64,000 nt of DNA, from NCBI GenBank assembly GCA_013399115.1, contig VXAA01001109.1, forward strand, positions 552,397 through 616,396, given 5' to 3'. The position numbers and the translations under genes are program-made. The notes below the pieces were generated by a model. It did no database searches, was not told where the DNA came from, and worked only from the letters and a program-made list of their open reading frames with translations. The stretch comes from Anseranas semipalmata (lineage: Eukaryota > Chordata > Aves > Anseriformes > Anseranatidae). This document shows, piece after piece, positions 41,535-53,900 of this stretch (within the stretch, counting starts at the first letter, position 1; each line of letters begins with the position of its first letter).

Positions 41535-44500
41535 TAAAATCTATGATAAAAGAATAGTCTTACTGAGCTAGTTCATCAGTGAGCCAGGTACATGCTTAAT
41601 AACTTTGCCAAATGAAGCCTTGATTCTCGCAGACACAGGGCTGTATGGTGAATCACAGAAATTGGCAGAAGGACAAGCTGCAGCCCCAGCTGTCTGCTTT
41701 CAGGGTTAGTCTTGTAATTGATTCATCTTTAACTTAGTAGTTTTATTTCTGGAGTTGTTGAAGTATTCAATTGACATGTCCTTAGTATCCTCATATAAAC
41801 TTTCACCTAACCAACTTTGTAAATAACTTTATAACTCCTCATGTGGGTCATATTGCTGTGGGATGGACCGTGTCCTATCTGTATTGTTCTAGTAATCCTT
41901 TGATTTGCTGTGCTGAGTACTTGTTTATACCCTGCACAATGAGAAACGTATTAAAACTTCATATTATATGAAGATAATATTAAGATAATCTTGTAAAAGT
42001 AATCAATAAACCTTTCTTTTTCAAGGTTCCTCTTTAAAAAGGCTATAAAACCTAATCAGTGAAAACATAACTTACCTCTATAAAACACCCAGTGATACAT
42101 TGATCTCAGAATAAAGATAAGTTCGCAAACAGTTTTAAAGTTGCAACACTTGATTTTGTGCAAATCTTTCGTTGCTGAAAATATTTCAAATGAAACAAAA
42201 AGATTTCCAAAATGTATTTTTAACAGTGATCCCCAAATAAGAAAAGGGCTGTTGGGACTTTCCAGTAAGGTTCCCTACATGCTGATGATTGTACACTGAA
42301 AATCACCTGTGTCTGTGTGAGCACTGTATGACAGTCTTGGATATATTTAATTATTTTTGTGTCATGGAAAAGTAGTAGGAACTGACACTCAGGGGAAGAC
42401 CTCAGTCACCCAGCAATTCAGGTGCCTGCTCCTGGCTTTGTAAGTAAAAGCAACAACTCTTTTCCATTTAATTCAAAGGGGAAATTTGTGTTTATGGACA
42501 CACTGTATTCCTCTGCTTTAAATCCCTTCAGTATAGTCACTGTTCTATGTCTTATTTGTTCTGACATGTGTTAATGCATACTTTGAATCAAGTGGGTAGC
42601 ATCTCTTTTCTATTAGATTTGCAAGAAATACTAAGACATGCTTTAACGATACAGGAAGGATCACCGCAGGTCATGTTGCTGACTTGCTGCATTGTTGATG
42701 GCAGTTGTCAAAGGCACGAAGCAGTGGACTTGGAAAAGCAGACTGTGCTGATACTAGGGACGTGCAAAAGTAGTATGTGCTCTGCAGTTGTGGAGATGTA
42801 AAATTTGTTGGGACACAGCATTTTTGTAAGGTAGCATCAGAACTAGCAATTACTTCAGTGGGAAGTTTCCCTCTTTTCTCTTGAACATACAGAATTCAGT
42901 CTGACAAGAAGCCTGGGGAAACAAAAATAAGATCAAGGTAATAGTTATCCAGGTTAGCTTTTCCTTGGAAAGAAAACAGAGAACCCTGGAAGACTAGCAC
43001 GTAGACCTAGATATCTTCATTAATAAAGCAGGATAAAATCTTTTCTTAAATTAAGTCAGGTATCCAGCCCAGTCATTAGAAGTACTGAGGAAGCAGAAAC
43101 TGGGTTTTCCTTTTTGCCTGTTCCTGACTGGCAGTATTAGACCCTGAGAAAGTGAAACAATGAAAATACACTCATATCTACCAAAGACTGGGAATTAACA
43201 GGCATTAATTCTCAGTCTCCCCCTCACCCATCTGTCAGCCATTTAAGTTCTGACAAATCAAATCCCAAAATAGCAGAAAAAATGCACCGTTCTCTGTGAG
43301 AAATCTGCTGCAGCCCCTCACTCCTACACCTCTGAGCAACAAAGCAAACAGCACTATATTTTGTAGTTCCAAAACTATACTAAGTGTACACCTGTGGTAT
43401 TCTTGGGAGAATACCACAAGCTTGGGAGAAAAGGTGCTAATAGGCCTATTTCTTGGAGCAAATTTGCCAAACCAAACATAGATAAAGTGAAGAGTGTGGC
43501 ATTTAAAAAGCTGGTGGTTTCCAGGTGCCCAGCTCTTACTAAATTCTACTGGAGGGCCATTGTGTGTAGGTCTGGCAGGTTGCCCTTTGTTAACAGTGCC
43601 AGGGGAGGTACTAGCTGATACCTGGGTTGTGATGAAAAAAAGAAGTCAACATGCTGTACAAATCAAAGGCCTCTTGTAACGCTGGATATTGAGGTCAGTC
43701 ACTTTTTGACAGGTGTAAGAAATAGCATTTTCAAGAACAGCTTGTCTGAAGCACCCAGCTCTTTATGATCCACAGGCTGAGCTTTACCGCAACATTAGTT
43801 GGCAAGAAGGGAGAATTACCACAGTCTTAAGTGCAGATCCTGGGTAACAGCTTTTTGGAAAAGTGCCAGATAACGAATATGCTTGCAAACGCTACCAGAG
43901 GAGAGATCAGAGGAAAAAGCGGATATTTGTGGTTTGGATTTACATTATGACACTTGAGAAGAAGTTAGAGATTGGAGCAATAAAAAGACAGGGTCCTTTG
44001 TTAATACATGCTCTTGTGAAGTTTGATTTACTCCACTTGCATGAAATTTCGGTATGTTTTGCTATAAATGAGGCTAGGACCTTTTTTGTTTTTTTCTCTC
44101 TTGTCAGAGAAGCCGGTTATTTTTTTTCTTTCCAAGCAGAAAAGGTGTGCTACACTAGGTAAACAGTCCTTCAGCTCTTTCCTGGAGAAATGATTTTGAA
44201 TTTCAGATGTAAAAGTTATTCGATCCATAGTAAGTCCATGAGCAAATGCCCCCATCAATGATTTACTACCCGAAACAGTTTTCCTGTAGCATATTTACCC
44301 GTGTTTTGTAGGTCAGCAGTAACTAAGAATGAGGAAAACTTTTGTCGTGTTATAAATCCTTTGCTTACCTTAGCTTCTCCACCCTCTGTTAGCAAACTGC
44401 ACTTTCAAAACTCTTAGCCAAGCTCAGAAAGGAGGCATTCATGCAGCAGAGTTGCTCCTGTTGGGTTTTATTTTTTCGTGATTTTTTTCTTCCTGCCACA

Positions 44501-47500
44501 TTCATCTTCTGGACTGGGAGGGGATTTGAGACTTGGCTGTGCAGATCCTGAGCTCAAGGAGAAACTCACCTTGTGGAAGAGGCTAATCTGAGCAACAAGC
44601 GAGCTGGATCCAGCTGCAATCTGAACAGGAGGCTGTGCAGCCAAGCGGCTACTTACCCTTTGAGTTGCTATTCATACTTCATTGGGTGGTGCTAATGGGG
44701 GGGAAGGGGAGTGGGGCAGTTCTCCTGCACCCCAGTTGACCTGCCCTGGTGCGTACCCTGTAAAGAAAGTTCAGTTACAGCTGGCCAGTTGGGAACTGGG
44801 AGGTGATTTGTCTTGGGAACATTCTGTCTGTTCGGGATATAATCAACTTTCCTCCAAAGTAGCTCATACCTGGCTATTCCAGACAAAAGTAGAGAGTAAT
44901 TCAAATCTAATCTAGCATGGCTGATTTGAGCCCCCTGGGAATTAAAAACAAAATTCAGTTTGTCCACAATAAGGAGAAGAGACTGGTTCTAGCCAGGGCT
45001 GTACTGCTTCCAACATGGCAAAGTAGTGGAGAGAGTTAGGACAGGGAAAGCCCTACACATTTCGTAGAAAGACTGACCTGGATGCCTGAAATGCAAATGC
45101 AGTAGAACAGCATCGTGCTTCTGACCTGAGGACTTGGCTATTTAAATAGGGAAGGTGCCAGAAATAGCTTCTTTCTCCAATTCTGCTGGAAACTATGAAT
45201 GACTTGGGGTAAATTTGTTAATGTTTGTGCTTTAGGAGACTATGAACCTCAATAGAAAATTGGACCAGAGGTTGTTTAGATGAAAAGTATACATAGGTCT
45301 ATGCCTTCCTTTCTCGGCATCTGGTTTTTAGTGACAGCATTACATCAGGTTGCTTTTCCAAGTCTTAGAGGAATGCAGGGTTCTGATTCTAGAAAGCACT
45401 TGGACCTCCTTAGATGAAAGGCCTAGTGCGGTGTAGTACTGTAAGTTAACAATCTCCACACCAGCACATCCATCAAATAGTTCTTTGTGTGACAATACCT
45501 TAACTTTCAGAGCTAATAAAAAGGCTGGTTTTGAGCCCTTTTGGATCACAGGTACCTTATTTATATACCAGGAAGAAACGGATTGGTTTTTCTTGTATAA
45601 AATCCCTATCTGGTCTTCAGTTATTGTCTGTTACACTCCCATCGGAAATAACAGTTGACATGTACTTTGTCCTTAAGGCACCCTTTTGGGGTGACTTTTT
45701 TTTTTTAATGAAGATGCATAGGGGAAAAAGAAGGTCTTTATGGGTAGTAGATGAGGCTTACTAGGAACAGTGAAGATTGTCAAAGGCTTCAAATTACATC
45801 CAAGGAAAGTTACTAAATTGTTCCAAGTTAGGAACTAGCCCCACAAGTCTGGAATAATCTAAGAGAATGGCCCAGCACTGTCTGTTTTGGGCTGTCTCAA
45901 TATTCTCTTGTTTAAAATAATAATCTGACTCTGCTGCTAGCACTCTTTGTGGCCAAGGGGCTTGGCACAAGTTTTTCTGTCTCCAAGTTGTTTTCTGCAA
46001 AATGGGTACAAAGCCTATTGCAGAATACTGAAATTCTCCAATGGAGCATGTTCTACTGATCTCTACGTCACTTATTTCAGAGAGGGACCTAAATGAAAAT
46101 CTGAGATCAAGGTACTGTCCTAACTCAACTGTGTCCCTTTATATGAATCTTGCCACCCAGTCTGTGCCTTTGCTTTGTTGAAGTGGGTGTTTGTTAACAA
46201 GAAACTTGTCAGAGTTGATTGCCGGTTCCCTCCCAAGCCATAGTGCAGAAGCTCTCAGCTCAGGCATGACATAGGTCTGGCCACCTGATTCTGGTTTTGA
46301 GTCAGGCTGGGGCTATTTTCAAAGGTTTTATTGTGATCTTTGTTGTGATCTGTTTTATTTGTGATCTGTCGCTGTGTACCTGTTGGGCTAGTTTGCCATT
46401 GCTTTGGCTCTTGCCCTTGCTCAGGTCTTCATAATCTAGTCACTACATTTCTTGTCTGCATAAGGCAGTACTTAGAAATATAAATTGTCCTCTCGCAAAC
46501 CAGCCTTTTTTTTTTTTTNAGCTGCAGTGAATTAGCACTGTGGGCATCTTTAAAAATAGCTGCATATGTATTTTTCTTCCTCTGTCACATAATTTCAGTG
46601 CATCTCTATGGCTGCTTCCTCCTCCCAGCCCTCCTGCAGGCACGTAGCAGAACCAAGCTCAAAACAAACAGTTTCAAAGCACTGCTGTGGGTGGTATCCT
46701 CCTCCTTTCCCGACTCTCTGGCACCACATTTGTCCCCAGGAGAAATACAAGTAGCCTCTTTGGGCTGTTGGACTTTCTCCTTTGGGGGAATTTGCTACAC
46801 TTTGTTGTGTGGATCTTACCTACTTTCTTACTCAATATATTATTTGGGGTTTTGTGTGTGCAGAACTTCTGATGCACTGCTGACCTGTTTCATGTAGTCC
46901 ATCCATTCAGCACACTTTTGCATTCCTCCCTCCGTCCCTCTTTCTTCCAGGCCTTATTGCTACCATGGCTCTGCAAAAGTGCTTTTCTACAGCCTGTTTA
47001 GGATTCATAGATCAGGGTTTCCTGCTTAAGTGCACGCTCCTGATTTGCAGACCATTCAGACTGCCAGGGAGATCACTGAGATGTTGACTTTATGCCTGGA
47101 AACAGGCCTAAAGACAGGGTAAGATGTGCCAGGAAGTCTACCATAAGTAAGTTTATTTGCATGATAAATGGTACTGTTCATGGGATTTTCATCAGCAGTG
47201 AACCCTTCAGAGAAGTTACTTAAGGATAACTCAGTTCTCTCCTTCCTTTCCTTCAGTTCTTTCGTTTTCTTCCATCTCTCCTTAATTCACTTCACTTTCC
47301 ATGTCTTCACTTTTCTCTCCGTTGTTCTGTATTTTTCTAATTCACTTCTGTTTTTCAGCTTCTTATTGGAATAATCTTGCTGAGTGATTCTTTCTGGCCT
47401 TTAAAATCTATGAATCATTAGCGCCAGTTTAATGTGATAAATTACTGATTTTCCATATTCTCTCCCTAAGACTGTAATATAGGAGGTGAACAGTTAAGTG

Positions 47501-47697
47501 TCACAGACTTACTTGAGCCATTTTGCTTCCTTTACTTCCCTGCTCAGTACACATGGTCTTCATGTCTGTCAGCTGTAGCTGTGAATAATTCCTTGCTGTT
47601 CGAACCTCACCTCTTCTGACTCAGCCTGCGTGACATGGAGGGACCAGGGAGATGTCAGAGCCTGGGGCGACTGTGGTACACAAAGGTGAGAGAATCT
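41535..47697. other. Intergenic, nothing recognised
   Basis: No convincing exon, RNA gene or transposon was seen. A T13 run at 46506-46518 is followed by one unresolved base (N) at 46519. Open frames of up to 99 codons near 43.9 and 46.6 kb show no family features. Confidence 0.55.
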
Positions 47698-47806
47698 GCT
47701 GGTACCAGCAGAGAAGAGAGCACAATCTACCTGTGCACACAGACAGTCTCTCCTTCCCTGCTGGTACCAGCGCATTCTCCCTACTCAAGTTCAGGCTGGT
47801 ACCAGC
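47697..47806. repeat. Three copies of palindrome GCTGGTACCAGC
   Basis: Identical 12-bp perfect palindromes at 47698-47709, 47760-47771 and 47795-47806, start-to-start spacing 62 and 35 bp. The first extends to a 14-bp palindrome. The sequences between copies are not obviously alike beyond C/T-rich stretches. Confidence 0.8.
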
Positions 47807-49740
47807 ATTTTATTTTTTTTTTCCTTTGACCCGGAATAAGATAGCTTTCTCCATAGCTAAAACAGTAGTCACACCAGCTCTTACAGTTCAGGGACACCTG
47901 TTAGTGGAAACCTTTTCAAAGGCATGTCTTTGAACTGTGTCTCCATTCTGTCCCTTTCACCTTTTCTGCAGAAAGGCTGGAAGGGACGGTTACGGGGAGT
48001 CTTTCAGTATGCTGTTTACCAGTGTATTATTGAGACCAGCCAGTCTCGCATAATGCAGACTTAACAGATATTTCTAGGGAAAAGAGAAGAGAAAGTGAGA
48101 GATTCTTGAGGAAAAGAGAGAATTTTCTTACCTAGATAATTAGTTCTTGTTTGGAAGTGTATTTTCATGTCAGCTAGGGTCTATTCTAGGTGTTGAGATC
48201 TTTTCACAAAGATGAGATGTATTGTGTGTATTCTTCCTATTAAATCTCCTAGTGGCCTGGTCCTGTAAACCCTTAGCTCAAGGCAGACAAGTAGGTATTG
48301 TACTCATGCAAGATTTTTAAAATCGTACTGTGCAATATATTGCCACCAAACTGCAGATCTGTGGCAGATCTTGATAGTTTTTTGAGTATTTGTCTCCTTG
48401 AATTAACAAAAATAGCATACATAGATGCATCATGTGGGGCAGAGCAGAGATTCCAGAGGGATGTGGCCCTGAAACATTAATGCTACATATGAAAGAAAGT
48501 TGGAATAGTTTCTGAGTATGTAAAGCAAACTGAGGTACTGGTCTGAAGGCCAGAAGCAGAGATTATTGCAGCAGTATAGGAAGCAATGTTTGTAGACATC
48601 AGCTGGAAAAAGCCCAGTCTAGGTCAGTGAAGCAGTCTTACAGGGCTTCAGACCTGGCAAACTGACAGTATAGGAATTTCTGCTTGAGAGGCTAGGCCTG
48701 TGCAGAACAATGTGGTTTTTCTTGTAGTTTCTCAGTTGCATAGCCCCAAAAGTTGTCTGTTTTCCAGTTTTACAAGAGTAGTGGCTAGAGAAGTATGGAG
48801 ACTATGTAAGACTGGAACGGTGGGACAAAACAGAAGTGCTATATGACTGAAGAGTTCATAGGTTGGAAAAATAAATAATGCAATCATTTGCAATGTTTTT
48901 ATTGTCACGATAGTTTCAGGTTAGGGCATTTCTTGCCTGCTGACAGTAGGTAACTGATAAAGTACCATTTACTTTTCACATTGAGATTGGAATGAGATTG
49001 GGCTGAATTTTAAGAATCTAATAGTGGTGTTCTGCTACAATGTACAAAAAGGGCTAGTTACAGACACTCTCTTGGTGTGAAATTTGGAGGAACAGAACCC
49101 TAGCAATAGTTGTGTTCTGTGAGAAACTTCAAGACCATGCTATTTGTGTCATATTTATTATAAAATCATTGTTTTTCTTTCTGCTTAAAAAATGATCAGT
49201 TAAGTTGGAACGGACCTTTGATAGAATGACAGCATGCAAGTTTGTTGACTTATAAGGGACAGATTTCACAGTAACCAAACCCACTTCATTCAGCAGAGAA
49301 ATCTGCTACCATTTTTCATCTTTTCGGCCTATTCTACACCCAAGCGTGTGTCTCTTGTCCTGAGGAACACTTACGATGTTCATCTTAAAAACTCTTGGTA
49401 ACACAGAAGAGCTTTTACTTTAAGTCTGAGAGTCTTGCTGGTGCACATACACTGGTTTTGTGCTTGCAGACAGCTTCAGTAGGGCTGTCTGCCTGCAGGG
49501 CATCAAACACAGCCCCCGCAGAACTGTAGGCTGCGTTTGCTTATTGCTCATCTCAGCAGTATTTCCAAATCTTGCTGTGTTGTTACTGCCATTTGGGAAT
49601 GGGCTTCGGTGTACTGCTGCTTCCTTCTTCTAGGAAGTACTTTGTTCTTGCCAGGTATAAAACAGCATTTCTTCCTTTGGTTAATAACTTGGAGTATAAA
49701 TATTGAAATGCATCTGTTCCAGAGTGTATTCATTTAGGAA
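47807..49740. other. Intergenic, nothing recognised
   Basis: AT-rich sequence without recognised genes or repeats. A TATAAAA string occurs at about 49656, roughly 90 bp before the CpG-rich patch. Confidence 0.5.
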
Positions 49741-50100
49741 AATATGTCAACGAGAACGTTGCTGGAGTGCAAGGCGTGCGGGAGCATGCAGGAGCCTCTG
49801 TGGCTAGCATGGCGGTGGCTGGCAGGGCAGCCTGCCCCGAGGAGCAGGTGTGCCGCCTTGTTGGCGGGCAGCGAGTGCAGCTGCACAGGGCTGCAGTCCA
49901 GGCAGGCGTGGAGCCATGCAGTGCCTGTGGACAGATTGCCTCGTGCTGTACTTCTGCATAGGCGAGGAGTATTTGATCGTGCTGCTGAGGTTTCGTTTTT
50001 TTGGCTGTGGCTGCTGTAAGTACTCAGGCGGCACTTGGAGGGGTGGGAGATGACCGGTGGCAGAGCCTCTCTGTGGTGAGCTGAGGCCGCACCTCACCTC
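49741..50100. other. CpG-rich patch, candidate promoter or first exon
   Basis: By hand count there are 17 CpG in 360 bases, well above the CpG-poor surroundings. It contains several overlapping open frames, as GC-rich DNA does, and a donor-like GCTGCT|gtaagt at 50015/50016. It could be a small CpG island starting a + strand transcript. No known protein is recognised. Confidence 0.35.
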
Positions 50101-50506
50101 TGGGAGATCTTGGTGACAGACTGGCTGCGTCTGTGATTCCTGTGAGCTTGGGGCCTATCCATGAATTCAGGGAAAAATGAAGTGTGAGTTGTCTTTACCC
50201 ATGACCAACACAAGCTGCCTCCCCTTCCCCACCTCTGCTGGGCCTGGAGAGGGTAAGCGGCCACCAGCTAGCTGCCTGTGGTGCTCCTGAGGTCAGGATA
50301 TTTTCCCTGTGAAAGCTGTGGCTTGGCCAGGCTCCTCTGGTGGCTCCCTCAGGCACAGGAAGCCATCTCGGTTCCCCCTCGTAAATGCTTGGAGGTGGAG
50401 GACCTTACTGTTCTTAACCCGCCAGCAGTTAGGCCTTTAAGCTCTCTTTCACAGTTGTGAGAGCTGGAAAGTTTCTTCTGGAAAGTAAAATGAAAAGAAG
50501 GCATGT

Positions 50507-50903
50507 GAGGAGTGGCTGAGAGAATTGGGGTTGTTTAGTCTGGAGAAAAGGAGGCTGAAGGGAGACATCATTGCTCTGTACAAATACCTGAAAGAGGTTG
50601 CAGCAAGGAGGGTGCCAGTCTCTTTTCTCAGGTGACAAGTAATAGGACGTGAGGCAACGGCCTCAAGTTGCGCCAAGGGAGGTTTAGGTTTGATATTAAG
50701 AAGAATTTCTTCACAGAAAGGGTGGTTAGGCACTGGAACAGGCTGCCCAGGGAAGTGGTGTGGAGTTGCCATCCCTGGTGGTATTAAGAGACCTGTGGAT
50801 GTGGTGCTTAGGGACATGGCTTAGCTGTGGACTTGGTAGTGTTAGGTAGTGGTTGGACTTGATGATCTTATGGGTCTTTTCCAACCTAAATGATTCTGTG
50901 ATT
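50507..50903 (+). mobile_element. CR1 LINE 3'-end fragment
   Basis: About 400 bases match the CR1 3' terminal region, from gaggagtggctgag through aacaggctgcccagggaagt to the diagnostic tail ggttggacttgatgatctt and ccaacctaaatgattctgtg. It is 5'-truncated, as most CR1 copies are. CR1 is characteristic of birds and other sauropsids. Open frames here are remnants, not genes. Confidence 0.93.
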
Positions 50904-53900
50904 ACACTGACTCCAGGGGGTAGAGCTTTAAGGGAAACCCAACAACTACTGCAATAATAGTCTTCTTTTGGAGTGGGCCAATAATACTGAGTATTAGAAA
51001 GCTAAAATAAGATCTTAGAGACTGGTTTATATATCCATGTTAATAGATTTCCCTTCCTTTAGAACTGGTTAGTTCTCTCAGTCCCCTTTAAAATGAATGC
51101 GGGACTACAGGTAATCAATATTTGTGGAAGTTGTGACAGACCAGGCCAGATTTGTGGGGCTATCCTTTCTAAGCAACACATGCCACTCTTACACTGTCAA
51201 CACCTTAAAATAGGCAGGATGGACTTCAGTTATTTCACCTGATGTACATTTTGGTGTACTAGGTCATGCTTTCAGTCCTGCTTGCTAAAAATGAGACTTT
51301 TCTTTCAATTGGTTCTCAGCTGAGTGCCTTCTGCATGCCCTCTGGCTACATAGGATGCTAACAAACACTGAACTTTACCCTTTTTATTTGTCCCTATCCA
51401 ATGAATGCTGTATTTTCAGAGCTAACAATGATTGCTTTGGACCAAATTGACTGACTAAATAAGGCAGCAATTATTGCTGTTTTTTTCCAAAGTGGCTCTC
51501 TAAGGTCCTGGGGACTTTGACCCTTATGACCATGTAATTGTTAAGCTAGCTGAGAGGTAAGGGTTGAACTTTGAAGGGAAGCAGTAATGCAGAATTAGGA
51601 AGGCTAGTCTTTGGATTTGCCTCCTTGGCAAAGGCATGACCTGCGGTTGTTTGAAATGAAAGAAAGTGCCTGTCTCCATGGGACTCTGACTCATATTTCT
51701 GACGTGTAGAAACCCCTCTCTATAGCAGAACTGGTGCAGGTTTAGACCAGTTTTTTTTCTAGGAAACAAGCATTCAGAGATTTATCTGCTGGACAGATCC
51801 ATATGGAGTCGCTTCATTAATATCATCAGCAGAGTTTGGTCTTAGTGGATTTGCTTTACTTGGGGATCACCTGGTAATTGCTTTTTTGTTGAAATTTGTT
51901 AAGGTTTTAGGAAGTAATCCTCTTCTGAACCTGGAACTGTGGCCCTCAAGTTGAGACTGTTTAAAGGCATTAGAATAATCTTTTATCACAAAAGTACAGA
52001 GGATGAGTGCTGGAAATGAGATTTTCCAGCAACAGATCAGATATTTAACTGCAGCAGTTTCGACTGAACAGCTTTTGTATCACTTTTTGTGTGTTAGGAA
52101 GGGCTATAAGCTACTAAACGTCAGTATTCAAATATTCTTGATCGTTCCAATCATGTCAAGCTTCCTGGAAAATGAATAGAACCTAAACAGGCTGTCTGGG
52201 GATGTGGACACCTGGCAAAGAGCTGAGAATCTGCTGTGGTTTTCTTGGCAAAAATCAGTACTCGAGTCTGCATGTCTGCAGTATTCTCGCTGAATTCATG
52301 TAACAAGGACTTGTCCTTGGCTGGAACTGGACACAATTGCAGCACTTTGAATTCATTCCTGGTCTTAATCTGAATTAAGTTTTAAGTGCAGATAATGCTT
52401 TAGAAAAAGAGGCAAATAGCTGTCTCTGCACAACATCATGCCAGCCAACAGTGGAGAAAGAGATACAGTTAATACATAACTAACTGCAGAGCCCAGAACT
52501 TCATTACAAAAGACTGTGGTCTGGTTGACCCTAGCTCAAGTGCTTTCATTAGGCCCATTGGCATGCATTGAGTAGTTAGGAATGACTCTTTTGTTTGTGA
52601 TACGTACTCAGCTACTGGAGGTCTTGTTGTTATTGTGTTTTTCCAGGAAAGAGCAATGCTTTCTGTCACTTGTTTTGCATTTTTGCTTAAATTTTTCTGT
52701 GAAACACTTTATTAAAAACATGCAGCAAATTCCAAAAATCTGTCAGGTTAGAGAAAAGTAGTCTTTTAGTCTTTCCAGAAAGCATCATTGCCTGTTGCAA
52801 TTCATTTTCCAATTAAAGTGGCATTAGTTAAAAACAGTGGAATTTCGGAGTAGGTTGTTAGAGAAAAGACACAGTTATGAAGAGAATGATTTAATTTCTT
52901 GCTGCTTTGCTATATAGGTCTGCTAGAAAATTCATGTTCATCCTTAAATACAACATACTGTGCTGCTAGGAAAGAGCTGGTGGGCATTCTGCTTGAAATT
53001 CTGCAAGAATTTAGCAGCATCAAACCAGATAAAGTTGATTCCAGTTGAGCTTTGTTTCCTAAATAGCATGATTAGTAATGTGAGCATTTAAATGATGACA
53101 AATGAGCTTTTAAGATAGCATCTTACAGGTAACAAATGGTAGCTCATGTTGCTGAATGGTGGCTCACATTGCTGTAGTGATTATTGTTCATCCAGTGAAT
53201 CTGTTAGGTAGCCAGTGCTGGGGGTAAATACCTTTGCAACTTGTACTTTTGTGTTTTTTTGTTTTTCATTTATGGACTCAAATTTTGCACGTGCAAATTA
53301 AAACTCCTCTGTCAGCTTAAAAATAAACTTTACAATGTGAAGTTGAAGGAAATTCAATTACTGTCTGAGCAAGAAATTGACTGTCATTATGAATGCAAAC
53401 AGCATTGTGTTTTCTGGTGCTGTTACCTGGAAGTTAGATGGATTGAGTGATTATGGGGTGTGCAGGGCTGCTAGAAAATATCTGCTCCCAGGGGATCTTT
53501 CACACTGGTGGGTCTGGACTAGTTTTTCATTCACTGCAAAATAATGTTTTGGAAAGGCTTGTAAACTGATCTGGTTAAACCAGGTGTAATAAGGCATGAC
53601 TTAGGAGATGGTGTTTTTCCTCTGTGAAAATCTCTGGTATCAGAAGAAATGAATGCAGCCAGCTTAATGATGTCTTGAGTGTTTTTGTCAGAGCATGGGG
53701 TTGGAACAAGTCATTGAGGTCTCTGTAAATCAAGAGGCCCTAGATTGTGTAGTGCCAAAGACATTTCTGAGATTAAGTCAAGGCCCAAGAGTGGCACTAT
53801 AATCATACTCAATGAGTGTGGTGTTGACTCTCTTCTTATGGCTTACATAAGTGTTTATATTAATTTACTTTGATGCATCAGGGATCTGCAGTGAGGCCCT

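Noticed and set aside
43863..44162. 99-codon open frame as a gene
   Set aside because: AT-rich with a biased composition, without flanking splice signals or a recognised domain.
49744..50097. Several overlapping open frames on both strands as protein genes
   Set aside because: Open frames in many phases are expected in a GC-rich, CpG-rich patch. No recognisable protein family; kept only as a CpG-rich segment.
50429..50817. Open frames on the - strand
   Set aside because: They are antisense to the CR1 3' end and reflect repeat sequence.
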